A stretch of 64,000 nt of DNA from Glomus cerebriforme (Eukaryota > Glomeromycota > Glomeromycetes > Glomerales > Glomeraceae): positions 13,415 through 77,414 of the forward strand of contig QKYT01000297.1 in assembly GCA_003550305.1 (NCBI GenBank), read 5' to 3'. Position numbers and translations under genes: made by a program. Below are positions 49,867-62,351 of this stretch, in pieces (the first letter of the stretch is position 1; every line of letters starts with the position of its first letter). The notes under the pieces are model-generated. The model did not search any database and was not told where the DNA came from. It was given only the letters and a program-made list of their open reading frames with translations.

Positions 49867-51428
49867 TCAAGATTGCATTTTTAATATTTGTTTCTTCTCA
49901 TGAAATCCAGCACTAGCTTTATCTAAAGCACTCAAAAACTTATTTTTTAAAGATTCATCATTTTCATTTTGACTTCCCCAAAGAACTTCTTCATAAGCAA
50001 CATTACCCAATTTTCCTTGTTTAACCAATCTAATAATTTCACTCAACATTTCTCCTCTTTCTTCTTTTGAATGAGTTTTATACCATCTTGACATCCAATA
50101 TCCTGAAAACTTAATATCTTTAAATATTAAAAGTGATGCTGGAATAGAAAATGGTTTTCTTGACATAGCTCCATATGTTACATGATGTCCAGAATTACTA
50201 AAATAAATAAAAAATCAATAAAAAAATATATATATATATAGAGATGTAAATATATGTATTTATTTACCCAAGATATTTTGACATCTCTTGCGCCACTTCT
50301 CCACCAACACAATTAAGTCCTAATTTAATATTATTACCACCGGTCCATTCTTTTATCAAATCTTTGGTTTTATGACTTCTTAACTCTTCATCAGTAATTA
50401 TATGTGTTGCACCAAGTGATTTTAAACGTGCTTTCAAATCCTCAACATCAGGTCTATTAAAAATGGCCATAATTAATTTTCCATCTTAGATGATTTAAAA
50501 GATCATTTATTACCTGTTTCGAACAATATTGATTGTGTTTATGTTCCATGCTTTAGCAATTTGAATTACAGATTGACCAACACCACTATTGGCTCCACAT
50601 TGGATCACAAAATCACCTATTTTAAGTTATAATTTTTTAATATTATTTCAAAGTTCATAATCAAAATTTGATCAGAAATACCTTCATTTAATGAAACAAA
50701 ATCCTTTAACATGCGATATGCAGTACAAGGATTTACTGTTAAAGTTGCAGCTTGAATTAATCCAATTCCCTCTTTATTAATATGTATTACATCATTTGGA
50801 GTTGCTGCAGCATGTGTACGCCAAGTACCTGTATTTTAATATTTTGCTCGTTATTCATTATTTAATACATATTAAGTAAAAATTGAGGATACGTACCAAA
50901 TCCAGATCTTCCTATTACAACCCAATCGCCAATGTTTAAATCTTTAATTTGATTTCCAACAGCGATTACTTCTGCTAAACCTTCATTTCCTCCAACTGCT
51001 AATTCTTTATGTTCTCCATCGGATAAAATACCCAATTCTTTGGTGAATGTAGGTCTCGCTGGATAAACACCTTCAATTTGATTAATATCAGCTGGATTGA
51101 TAGGTGAAGCGAGAAAACGTATATGCAAAGTTGTGGGAGTCAAAAGTGGTAATTCATGCGTATGAGCTCTAAAATTCATTTTGTTTAAAAAAATTTTAAT
51201 ATAAATTATACATTAAAAAAGGAAATGAAATGAAATGACAAATAATCTAATTTTTACCTGAGAACATCCGTCGGTTTACCATATTTTTCAAAAACTATGG
51301 CTCTTACTTTTGGAGGTACATATGAAGATAAAAACCTTCTTTATTGTAATAACATAATTAACGAAATACATATATAAAAAACAGAATAATTAGGAGAGAA
51401 AATCTTTGACAACTCACCTAAATGTCAT
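49867..51428 (-). CDS. ETR1: Mitochondrial enoyl-[acyl-carrier-protein]/trans-2-enoyl-CoA reductase
   Basis: Seven exons, 51418-51428, 51258-51338, 50897-51168, 50682-50828, 50514-50616, 50268-50453 and 49867-50197, give 376 residues. The first exon is only 11 bases (MTFR…); the ATG at 51179 lies in intron 2 and is not the start. The protein is an MDR-type reductase: [27 protein letters not shown], the NADPH-binding [16 protein letters not shown] loop and [13 protein letters not shown] are characteristic of Etr1/MECR. It reduces the 2-enoyl intermediate in mitochondrial fatty acid synthesis, needed for lipoate and respiration. The basic N-terminus (MTFRRFLSSY) fits a mitochondrial presequence. 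No damage seen. Confidence 0.92.
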
Positions 51429-52015
51429 AACGATAATGTGGTAGCTACGAGTTTTAATCGGATATTCAATATTTAATTAAAAATCATCGACCCTATGCAG
51501 ATCATCAACTTGTGCTTGTCGATCCTTAACTATTGGGCCAAGTTTACAACATTTGGGCCGGAATTAAACATCTCTTTCTATAACGAAGTAGCCGTCCTGC
51601 ACCTCAAATTTGACAAATGTTATTGGCTATACTTCACGTGATTCGTTATATCAAAATTAATTATAGGAAGAGTTGACTGTAGTTAAAACATATCCAAGAT
51701 TTTTGCGTGTGAAACCGATTTCGTGATCTGCAACCTTTTGAAAACGACTAAATCAATGAGACTATTACACGAATCTAATATATATTTAAATATAGTTTTA
51801 AAAGGATTATTTATCAAAGCATTAATAAATCATTTTATTATTTCATCCTATAATAAATCTTCCTTTTGGATGTGAAGCAATCTATACATTCAAGAGGAAA
51901 TCATTATAAAGGCGGAATGTAGCATCTTATAATAATTATAATAATAATAAAGATAATAATAAATAAAATGGTGTAATGAATTAAGCACTCGCGCAAACGA
52001 ATCAGTTGTTTGTTG
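51429..52015. other. Spacer between ETR1 and CHMP7
   Basis: Both flanking genes are on the minus strand. It therefore holds the ETR1 upstream region and the CHMP7 3' end. No specific motif identified. Confidence 0.4.
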
Positions 52016-53855
52016 TTATTCCGTTGTGATTTCCTCTCTTTGTTTAGATCTACTATCAGCAGTTCTTGGAGTATGTTGAGGTGCAGAGGGTAAAGCTTCC
52101 ATCTCTGCAAACATTTTCTCTAGTTCCTCCAGTTCTTTATCTTCAATAACATTCGAGACTGGTTGTAAAGTTGAAAGAGGTGTTTTGTCTGATTGAACGA
52201 TAGCTTTCTTCGCTGTAGATCCTTCAATTGTAGAATCTATAATGGGTTGAGGCACTGATTGTTTTGCTGGTGTTGATATGGTGTCCTCTTCCTTCAACAA
52301 TGCCTCTAATTCCTCCTCTAGTTCTTCATCTATATCAAGTGATGCTTCGATTAAAGTCTGGTTCACTTGCATTGCATCTTCGATTTCTTTCTGATCTGCA
52401 AGAGCATCTTGTAATTTGTCCATTGTTGTGTCAACAGTTTCAGTTGTAAGCCCTTCTGAAGCTAAGACACCTTTTAAAGCGCCTGCTCCAAAGCTATATA
52501 TATCAATAATCTTTTGATATATTATATGAATGTATTCATTGAATAATTATCATTAATGAATTTTTTCCAAAAAAAAACACGCCCTTACAATTAAAAGGTT
52601 ATCTCTTACTTCACTATCACTCGCAGCCCCTTCAATTTTCAGAAGAATTCCTTCAATCGCTCCCAAAGAACCCATTCTTTTTGATAATATCTTTTCAAGA
52701 TTCTTTTTTTGCTTTAAGGAATATTTTGCTTGTACTTTTTGTTTACGAATCAAGTATCCACTTATCTTCTTATTCAAGCTATAAGACATACAAGGATTGT
52801 GATAAAGAAAATATGGTTCAACTTTTTTTTTTAATATTTTGAAATTGTTAATTGACTATTCTTACTCTGTAATTTTTTCTTCTACACCTTCGATCTGTAT
52901 ATGTAATTTCCTACTCGTTTCTTTAATACAAATAATACCACGATCTACTTCTGAAATTTCAAGTTTGGAAATATTTTTATCTTTTCTGGATCGCATTTTA
53001 ATTATCTGATTATTGTTAATAGATATTTAGTAAAAAAATTAATAATCAGAAAACAATAAAACCATATATTTAATATTCTCACAAATTCTTCTTCCTTTTC
53101 CTCATCTGATATTCCATACCAGACTTCTGTAACCAACATTTTCTCCCCAAATTCTAAATAATATAGTAACACTTTTAAGTCAATGTCTGATAATACGACG
53201 TTCGGAACTGCAACAGAAGCATACTCGGCTTTAAATGAAGTTAAAGTAAATAAATTATCCGTGATTCCATGAACTGCATTTTTTTCGTGATGTTGAAGGA
53301 CACGTTCTGCAGCTTCTTTTAAAGTAGGAATTATTACCAATTTTTTCGAGACTAAAACATTATTAGATCCAGTCGCTTTTTGCAATCCCCAAAATAATGA
53401 TTGTAAAATCCACCCTGACCATGTCATACTGGAATATAATTCATCAATTGGAATTAATTCCGATGAATGATACAATTCTCTCTAAAAATTCAAGAAAGAA
53501 AAGGAATAAATTCAAAAATTCATCAACACAAATAACATAATCGAATTAGAGGATAATATAACATTACAATAACGCAATTAAATCCTGCTGGAGAAACTCC
53601 ATTATAAACAGAAAATGTTTCTTCTAAACTTTCGCGGTTAAGACAAAGGATGTCTTCACTCAACCAACCGCGTTTGCTTGTTTCGATCAAGACATTTGAC
53701 CAAAACTTAAGACTATCATTAAACAATTTTGGATTGAAATTCTTTTGGTTTGAAAAATCGCTCCAGTACCAGGCTTCTTTATCTAAATCTTTAACTCGTA
53801 ATTCAGGATGTCTTTTGAGATAATCAAGAATATCTACTTTCTTTGCAGTATTCAT
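52016..53855 (-). CDS. CHM7: CHMP7/Chm7 ESCRT-III nuclear envelope protein
   Basis: Five exons, 53568-53855, 53083-53481, 52866-53005, 52589-52778 and 52016-52510, give 503 residues. The first ~230 residues form the ESCRT-II-like winged-helix region typical of CHMP7 (ELIPIDELYSSMTWSGWILQSLFWGLQK is the characteristic block). The second half is a Snf7 domain: basic helices (ISGYLIRKQKVQAKYSLKQK), a hairpin, then acidic helices (EIEDAMQ…DEELEEELEALLKEE). The C-terminus has an amphipathic ELEELEKMFAEMEAL helix that may bind MIT domains. Known members recruit ESCRT-III to holes in the nuclear envelope and monitor nuclear pore assembly. Exon 5 start was chosen at 52510 because it keeps the frame; the AG at ~52491 would not. 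Confidence 0.9.
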
Positions 53856-54793
53856 TTTTTATTATGGTAAATGATACATGCACAAACAATAAACTCTTTA
53901 TGTTATGAACAACACGTGTTATCATGTGCACAAACCAAGTAACCAACTTATAATTTATTTTGTTAAATGAATTTCTAAAGTTAGAAAAGTGATATCAACC
54001 AAGGAAATGCATGCAATAGGTGATCTTCGATTCTTCGTGCGACACTTCCGCAAGAACTCAAAAATTAGATCATGTATTGTAATTTTTTTTATTGTATAAA
54101 GAATGCGATCTTGAGAAGTCTGCTAATTTCTATGTCAATAGTTATTACATAATATAATCTATTCCTCTTGGTGAAATGAAACTTTACTTGCATATTTGTT
54201 TATTATAAAGCCACAGATTAGGTATTTAAGTTGCACGAAACTAGTCTGATTTTTTTCTCTAAAACAATGACGATTCTCAGAATTAAAATACTTTAAAGTA
54301 AACTAGTAACGAACAATCAGTTGAATTTAAAGTTCTCTATGAATGATTTATTAAAAACAATTTTTTTTTATTAAATCAATGTAACCGTTCTTTATATATT
54401 GAGTCGTCTTTTATTTTAGTTTCTTTGAAATCATTATATTTAACAATTTGCGCTGCGGACTGCGTGTTGTGATTTTCATGTGTAATCTTATAGGTTGAAA
54501 AAAGGAAAAAAAGGGGGTGTTTAACTTTTTTTAAATTTTTTTTTTTTATAAAAACCGATATCTCGAAAATTAGTATTCCTTAATGTATCAACGGTAGACG
54601 TTTCGTTTGCGCTAGTTTTCAGTAATTTGCTCACAAATTCTACAAAGAATTTTACTTACAAACATCTGTCTACACTTTTACGGCAAAATTTTCTATCTTC
54701 TAAATTTTTTTTTTTTTATTTTATAAAAATTAGCTAGTTTTTTATTATTAATTCATTTTTTGAACTTGCATAGTTCCAAGCGTATTTTTACTC
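53856..54793. promoter_or_regulatory. Shared upstream region of CHMP7 and Ctk1-type kinase
   Basis: About 0.9 kb between divergent starts. T-rich tracts lie just before the kinase gene (54530-54545 and 54705-54720). No named site can be supported. Confidence 0.35.
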
Positions 54794-57623
54794 ATGCAAA
54801 CAAACACTATGGATAGTTTTAGACCACCAGAAAACCCATATGGTCCACCAGTACCTCCACGTTCAGAAGCACCTTCACAGCGAGGATATCGAGGAGGAAA
54901 TCGTGCAAGACAACAGAGGTGGAATCCACGATCTAATACAGGGGGGAATAATAATAATAATAGTAATGTTGGTAACAACAATATTGGTGGTGGTAATAAT
55001 GGGAGGGGGGGACGTAGAGGTAGTTTTTATGAGCGAAGACCTCGAGATAAAAGTCAAGATAGTTGGAGAACTCGACAATACAATGATCGAAATTCACGGT
55101 CATATCGTGATGGAGCGTCAACTTACAGAGATGGTACATATTGTAGAGATGGGACAACGTCTCGTGACAGGAGAGATAGTTGGCATCGACATTATAGTAA
55201 TGAAAGGTCCGCACCACGTTATGGACGTGATAATCATGGACCGACAAGAAACAGACAACAACAGGACAGACAACCTCCATGGCACCAGGATCGGTACCAA
55301 CAATATCATCAAAATGGTATTGCGCAGAATACTTGGAATGCTACAGGCATTGCTGGATCACATGGACATCACGGATCACACCCACCTGTATCACACGTTC
55401 CAGTTCCAGGACATGCGCCAGGTTTGTCACCACAACTTGGTCCACCAGGAGTATCTGGTCACATTAATATACATGGTTCACATGTTCCTCCAGGACCGCC
55501 CGGCCAAATTGGTCAACAGGTTCAACACAATCAGAATCAATCAGGACATTTGGGGCACCTGGGGCAACCAGGACAACATGAACATCATGAGAGACAATCT
55601 GCACAATTAGCTCAGCCAGGAGCACCTGGAACTCATCCAGTTCTTCCTCCTTACGAACAAGCATATCAAGAACCTACCCCATTTCAAGGACAATTGCCTC
55701 CTCAGATACCTGCTTGGGATCAAGGAGTTAATTATCATCCACAACCTCCGGGTCATCCTTATCCAGAATCATATTATCCACATGCATACGATCATTTTCC
55801 AGGCCAATATAATCATTACATAAATGGCGCTGATAATATAGGATACAGTCATCATATGGAAAATAAGCATGCGATGCCACCACAACCTCCTCAGCCTCCT
55901 CAACCACCAAACCCATCACATCCTAGCGTTCATACAAATAACTTGCAACCGGCTACACAACTACGATCGCCAATATCACCGCATACGTCTTACCCACAGT
56001 CAACAATACCGATCCAGTCGATACAGCAAAGTCAAGTATTGCAACAACCATCAGCAGGGTCGAGATCAGTAAAGTCTCATGTGTCCCCGATTGAAGTCAA
56101 TCCAGTGACCGTTAAAAAATGTGCCGAGTTATATGAAAATCTAGGTCAAGTAGGAGAAGGCACTTACGGGTAAATAAATATAGATTTATTTATAAATTTG
56201 ATTATTCAATATTTGATTATTACTAATTATTCTTAAAACTTCATTTGAATATTTTTAAACTTACCAGTAAGGTTTACAAAGCAAGAAATCGTGAGACAAA
56301 AGAAATAGTGGCCTTGAAGAAAATACGTATGGACCCGGAGAAGGAAAAGGAAGCTGGGGTAGGTTGATGAATTTTTATGGCGGTGGTTTCTTCATTATAT
56401 TTATGTATTATCATTTTAGCAGTTCCCTCTCACAGCAATTCGGGAGATTAAGCTTTTGCAGCAATGCAAACACGGAAATATCGTGCAACTAAAAGAGATA
56501 ATGGTTTTCCAAGGTGAGTAAATTAGAATATTTGATTTGTTTAATACGAACTTAACTAATCTGAATTTTTTATTAATCAAACTATAGGCTATGTGTACAT
56601 GGTTTTTGAATATATGGCACATGACCTAACGGGAGTTCTTGCGAATCCGAAGGTTGAGTACAAACCACAACACGTGAAGTGCCTTATGAAACAAATTTTG
56701 GAAGGTTTGGCACACCTTCATGAAAATGGTATTTTACACCGCGATATAAAAGGTAATTTAAGCCGTTTTTCTTTCGTCATGTTCTAGATATAAGATCGAA
56801 CAATTATTTGTACATACATATTTAGGGTCAAACATTTTATTAAACAATCGTGGTGAAGTAAAATTGGCGGATTTCGGTCTCGCCCGCCAATTTGATATTA
56901 AACATAAGCATGATTACACTAATCGTGTAATAACGTTGTGGTATCGACCCTCAGAGCTATGTCTCGGAGCAACAGAATACAGCTGGGAAGTTGATATGTG
57001 GAGCGTAGGGTATATATAATATATTTTTTTTTTCTACAAAAAAAAAAAAAAAAATCTAAAACATGTTGTTTTTCCTAAGATGCATCATGATGGAATTAAT
57101 AACGGGTAAGCCATTATTCCAAGGTAAAGACGAGTTTTCACAACTCGAAAGCATCTTCAGCTTAATGGGTGTTCCAAACAAAAGCGAGTGGCCCGAAATA
57201 ACAGACTTGGCGTGGTATGCAATGGCCAAACGAATTGGATCGAAGGGGTCTAGATTTCGTGAACAATACGGGTAGTGAGTATTAAGTTGAATTTATATGC
57301 TTTTTGATATACGTACCAAATTCTTATAAATTTTTCTATAGCATGTTGTCTTCAGGTGGTCTCGATTTAGTTGAGGCTTTACTTTCTATAAACCCATCAA
57401 AGAGGCCCTCGGCACGTGAAGCATTAAATTATGCTTATTTCACGTCCGAAATGCCCTCTGCTTGTTTACCTGCGGAGTGAGTATTACACATTTTAACTAT
57501 TATTATTATATATGACCCTTTATTCAATCAATTTATATCATTATTTAATACAGGCTTCCCGAAATATTAGGAGATTGGCATGAATACGAATCAAAACAAA
57601 AAAGCAAGAAAGTCAATCCATAG
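54794..57623 (+). CDS. CTK1: CTD kinase of the Ctk1/CDK12 type
   Basis: Eight exons, 54794-56169, 56268-56358, 56423-56513, 56588-56752, 56826-57009, 57080-57274, 57342-57476 and 57554-57623, give 768 residues (exon 3 may start at 56420, adding Gln). An in-frame ATG at 54809 could also be the start. The first ~440 residues are low-complexity, Gly/Arg/Asn, then His/Gln/Pro-rich. The kinase domain has GEGTYG, catalytic Lys in VALKK, PLTAIRE (cyclin-binding helix), HRDIKGSN, DFG and [11 protein letters not shown]. This set identifies the CDK9/CDK12/Ctk1 group; Ctk1 phosphorylates Ser2 of the RNA polymerase II tail in the nucleus. The usual RPPELLLG reads RPSELCLG. The tail after the kinase is short. 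Confidence 0.9.
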
Positions 57624-59414
57624 ATGGCGGAACTCTTAACCAATATTTTCTTTATTTGCTTTTGTAATCTGTCTGTTTGGACAGGTATGTTCATCGACGA
57701 AAAAAAAATTATAAAATAAATCTAAGTCGCAGCGAGTTTATATAAATTTTCTAATTTTGACATTATTTCTTTTATTTTTTGTTTTTTTCCCCTAATCCTT
57801 TTTGTTTTATTTATCAGTATTGTTTTAGGTTCAATTTACCTTTTTGGAACTCTCTTCTGAATTAATAATGAGCAATTCTGTTGTACTTATTAGTACTCGA
57901 AATAATATAATGTGATGTGATAATATTAATAATTATAGGAACTATTAAAGTATTCTTGTATAATATATAATGTAATCAAAGTTGAGAAAGAATACTGTGG
58001 ATACTTAAATCTTATTATAAATATATGTCGCATAAATATATATATATTATCCTGCATTCGTTCAAGCCTATGCGGTTATTACAAGGAGGGTATGTCATGG
58101 ATAGTGTATTAAAGAACTGGTGTACATTCATTAATTGGGTTCACATCAAATATAGTCTTCAGTTGGTATTGTTATCGCTTATTATTAGCAAAATAGATTT
58201 TGAGTAAAGAAAGATGAAATCTGAGTACATTGATTGTATTCTTTTTATTAGAAGTATATACATGTTTAGATTAATATTAATTTTGTAAATAGATTGTAAA
58301 TATAAATTAATTGTTAGATAAAAAGTATAATGATTTAAATAATTCTTAATAAAAGATTTCTATTGTTTTTACAATTGGGATAAACTAAACAAATATTAAA
58401 TCAACTAACTATTAATACCATTTTGATTTAATTTACTGAAATGATTTTTTCTTTTCACGTTTAAAATTGGCTACCCACTACTTGAATATACCTTTATTCA
58501 ACTTTCTACCTGTTAATAATTAAATTATAATGATTAATATAATTATATAAGATATCTTTAATCAATTAAATATAATAATGATTTTTAGATCATTGATGAA
58601 CCGAACTTGTAACATCTGCATCTTTTTTCAGTGTGTGAATACAAATCATTTCTTACTTTTTTTTGGCAAATAACTTGATTAAATACTTTCCTGTGATCAT
58701 GTAGATAATTAATTGGATTTCTAATAATAAAGAAAATAATTAGATTTGGATTGTCTATCTAAAAAAAAGTATTTTTTTAATTAAAATTGGAATCAGCAAA
58801 AATAGACATTCGACATGCCATTTCTTAAATTATTCCGTCCGCCCGTCTAATTTTTCATCATATTACAAAATTAACCTATAATTAAAAAGAAAATTTACCA
58901 CTTTACTTTTGTTTCTACAACTTCTTGATTGAATCTGTAATTCAAGAAAAAAATTGGATTACAATAATGATAAATAAATAAAAACTATAATTTCTTTGTC
59001 TCTTATTGATCAGACAAGGCTGAAACCATTATAATCTTTCAACATATTAATTTTTATTCAGAGTGTAGGATAAGATTTATATCATCACGTAAAATTTCTT
59101 TATATATATAAAAAATTTTTTATAAAAACTTACCATTGTTTATAACGTATTTCTTGCAATCTAATAATTTGATTCATTTTATTGGAGATAAATATAAATC
59201 CTAAAAAACTGGCATAAAGATTATGGACTTACGAGCAAGAATCAGTAAATTTTTTTTTTGGTGGCTTAAAATTTTTAAAAATCATAAATCATATGACTAG
59301 GTTGTCACAATATTGGAAAATAACAACCTTGTATATTTTGTGTAACGAAGCTAGGCAATTTTTTTAACATTTCTCACATTGAATTTTATTTTTATAAACT
59401 TTTTTTTTCAAATT
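57624..59414. other. Gene-free spacer of 1.8 kb
   Basis: Kinase 3' region followed by AT-rich DNA. A short ORF at 58025-58207 has no support. The last ~100 bases are the upstream region of the Cox13 gene. Confidence 0.45.
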
Positions 59415-59948
59415 ATGGCTAGTCGTTTTCCTTTAGCACGTCTTTCTATTACAGCAACAACAGCAACTCGAAATAGAGTTGCTTATAATACTCGTCGTAA
59501 CTTTGCTACAGAGGCCGTTCCGGAGAATTTTGTAGCTAAGCGTAAAGCTGTTGAAGAACATGCAAAATGTAATTTTTTTTAGAAGAGTAATTCATATTTT
59601 TGTAATGATTTATTCATCTTCGATGCTAAATTCGATTGAATTTTACTTTTAGCAAGCTCCGATCTTTGGAAGAAAGTTTCATTATTCGTTTGTCCCGTAG
59701 CTTTGCTTGTTAGTTCTGCTAATGCTCTTATGATCATGAAACAACACGAAGCTCATAACTTAGAACATCCTCATCATGAAGTCGAACATCCTCCCTTTGA
59801 TTATCAAAAAATTAGACATAAGGTATTTGAAATATTCTGATTTATATTCTATTCGAATTACGTTAAACTTTTTTTTAAATTTTAGCCTTTCTTTTGGGGT
59901 GATGGAGATCATACTCTTTTTCACAATCCTGCTGTCAATGGACCATAG
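59415..59948 (+). CDS. COX13: Cytochrome c oxidase subunit VIa (Cox13)
   Basis: Three exons, 59415-59568, 59653-59822 and 59886-59948, give 128 residues. ATG at 59415 gives an Arg/Ser/Thr-rich mitochondrial presequence (MASRFPLARLSITATTATRNR…). A single membrane helix follows (KKVSLFVCPVALLVSSANALMIM), then a His-rich intermembrane loop and the family-typical end FFWGDGDHTLFHNP. This is a nuclear-encoded, regulatory subunit of respiratory complex IV in the inner mitochondrial membrane, where it affects nucleotide response and dimer stability. Length is normal; no defect seen. Confidence 0.93.
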
Positions 59949-60915
59949 AGTATAATAGGATTTATATTGATAGTTGAGATATTTATATTATCCATCTTGT
60001 CTTTTAATTATAAAGATTTATTAAATTTGCTAATAAAATTAATAAATAACAGAAATTTACAAAAAACTTATCTGAAACACACTTATCTCATCATAAGTAA
60101 ATTTTGTTTTAATAATAATTTTACAATTTTAAAACCTTTTGATATCTTAATAAATTTATCTAATTACTAAAAGATAAAGTTATTTTACTTTAAAATTAAA
60201 GAAATTTTAACTAAGATTATAATTACTATATAATGTTTGCAAGTAAAAAAATTAATATTTTATATATATATTATTGGATAAAAAAAAATTGTTATATTGG
60301 TTATAGGACTAAATAATCTACTTTAAATGTTCAACGTCTCAAACTATCGTTAAGACTGGGTTAGTTTGGGACATGGTCAAGTTTCGTTTTCCCAAGTTTG
60401 ATTTGGGACATGGGAGAAACATTTACATTCTGTTTTTACATACCAATATCAAAAGAAAGCCCATTTAGAAATAAGTTGGTACGAAAGTGCTACAAATCAA
60501 TTTACTGGACCGGCGCGTTACGAGGGACAAAATCAATTTTTATTTTAACATTCTTCACTATTAACTGAAGTATTGATTATAAAATACTACATTTCGCGAG
60601 AATAGATTTGGAAAAAGTAAAAGGTAAATCATATTATTTAAAGCCTTTTGCAACATTATTGAACTTTACCCAGTGTAACCACGAACAGTGTCACGTTCAT
60701 TATTTGGATTTTTTCGGCGGTACATACGCCACGATTTTTATACCGGCTAAATTGATTAGATCAAGGTACCTTTTTCATTAAGTACAGTATACGCATTTGT
60801 TTTAAAGGTATGTCAAATTTAATAAGTTATGCTAATTTTTTGTATTTTGTATTTATTTTTTGGACATTTACTAAGAAAATAGAGGATATACATGATGAAT
60901 TGCCACCTGCCAATG
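59949..60915. other. Spacer with short direct repeats
   Basis: No gene. TTTGGGACATGG occurs twice near 60375 and 60401, and a more GC-rich patch lies at 60660-60760. No element borders found. Confidence 0.45.
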
Positions 60916-62351
60916 TCAGTCACGACGGTGATCATCAGCGAAAGGTAATAAATATAGAAAATTTCTATTTTTAAATACTTCAGGAGTTGGTTCATATTTT
61001 ACTAATAAAAAAAATTTTTTTTTTTAAAAAAAAAACAATTAAAAATTTAGTTGGTAAAAGAATATAAAAATTATATATAATTGATAACTTACAATAAAAT
61101 CCGAGATTTTTCCCGAAATTTCCATGACATCTCATTGTATTCCAAGAAGATAAAATTAATAATATCCAAGCCATAACTGATAGACCAAATAATAAATTAA
61201 AAAATGCGTCATATCTAAAACAATATTGTAAATTTACTTTTTTTTCATAACAAAATTCAGTTGTTGTTCTATATAGCATCACGGATTGGCAAATATTACC
61301 AAAATATACAATATATATCATATATTTTTTTTCATCTCTAACCTTGTAAAAAAAAAAAAAAAAATTTGAGATAAATTATTATTAAAAAAAAAAAAAATTA
61401 TGAAACAATTATTATTAAATAATCACTTACACCTTTAAGCATTAAAAATGCATAAAACAAAGTGAACAAGTTCAACGGTACAGCCAAATTAATGTATTGT
61501 AAATCATCAGGTTTCCCTAAAAGAAAATTTATACCCCAAATATTAATTAAATAATGAGTTATCCATATTCCGATTATCATCATTTTTGCGTGAAAAATGG
61601 GAAACTGCAATTGGTACACCGAATCCATTTCTGATTAATAAGTAAATAAACATTAGGTTTCAGTATGTATGTAGAGTAGATAAAAGAACTAAAACTTTTA
61701 TCCACTTACCAATTATTTCCTCATTTTTTGAATATTGATATCTGTATCTCAAGGGCCATACTCTAATTAATTATATAAATTTTTGTAAGTTTTAAAATTA
61801 TTATATATTAAAATATTATCATAAATTACCTTCTTTTCCAAATATAATATAAAATTATGCAATAAAAAACTGTGAATAAGACTAAAAAGAAGAGTAAAAG
61901 AACTGCGAACGTGTAAAATATTGTAGTTTTCGGAAAGTAGCAAGCATCTTGTATTTCTGGTATTTCAGAACAAGCGTTGTTCTGTGTATAGAGGAGAGAT
62001 ACCCCTATGATTATAGGATCTATATTAACGCTAAGGAATGCAAGCCCGTGTAGTATTGTTTGACTAGAAAACTATAAATTAAAAACGTTAAAAAATTGAA
62101 GTGAATTTATGATTTAATAAATTTATATAGTTACTTACCATTATAGTACCTGAAATTGCTGGAAAAAGTACGAATATGAGAGAGATACAATTCACTGAAA
62201 ATTTTCCTGTTGATACTAAAAATGCCAAAAATAAGATTGCATATACGATTATTTCTATTAGAAATGCGTAAAGAAATATTTTTTCTATAATACTAATGCG
62301 ATTATGATAACTACGAAATATGGATTGAAATGAATCATTTTCCTTTTCCAT
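60916..62351 (-). CDS. Unrecognised multi-span membrane protein, six exons
   Basis: Exons 62139-62351, 61830-62071, 61710-61762, 61431-61630, 61093-61342 and 60916-61001 have GT-AG borders and phases that close, giving 347 residues. Hydrophobic segments appear at about residues 24-47, 50-70, 76-98, 119-145, 184-207, 217-237, 245-262 and 287-306, so perhaps seven or eight helices. A loop with several Cys (NNACSEIPEIQDACYFP) lies before the fourth and could be disulfide-bonded outside. The topology recalls receptor or transporter families, but no signature motif is seen and I do not assign one. Nearest genes give no functional hint. Confidence 0.75.

Noticed and set aside
51179..51181. ATG proposed as start of the enoyl reductase
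   Set aside because: It lies in intron 2. Joining the upstream exons gives a better presequence and the conserved [10 protein letters not shown] block.
54840..55664. Long alternative-frame ORFs over the kinase N-terminus
   Set aside because: Shadow frames of a low-complexity, repetitive coding region. The kinase frame continues into conserved domain exons.
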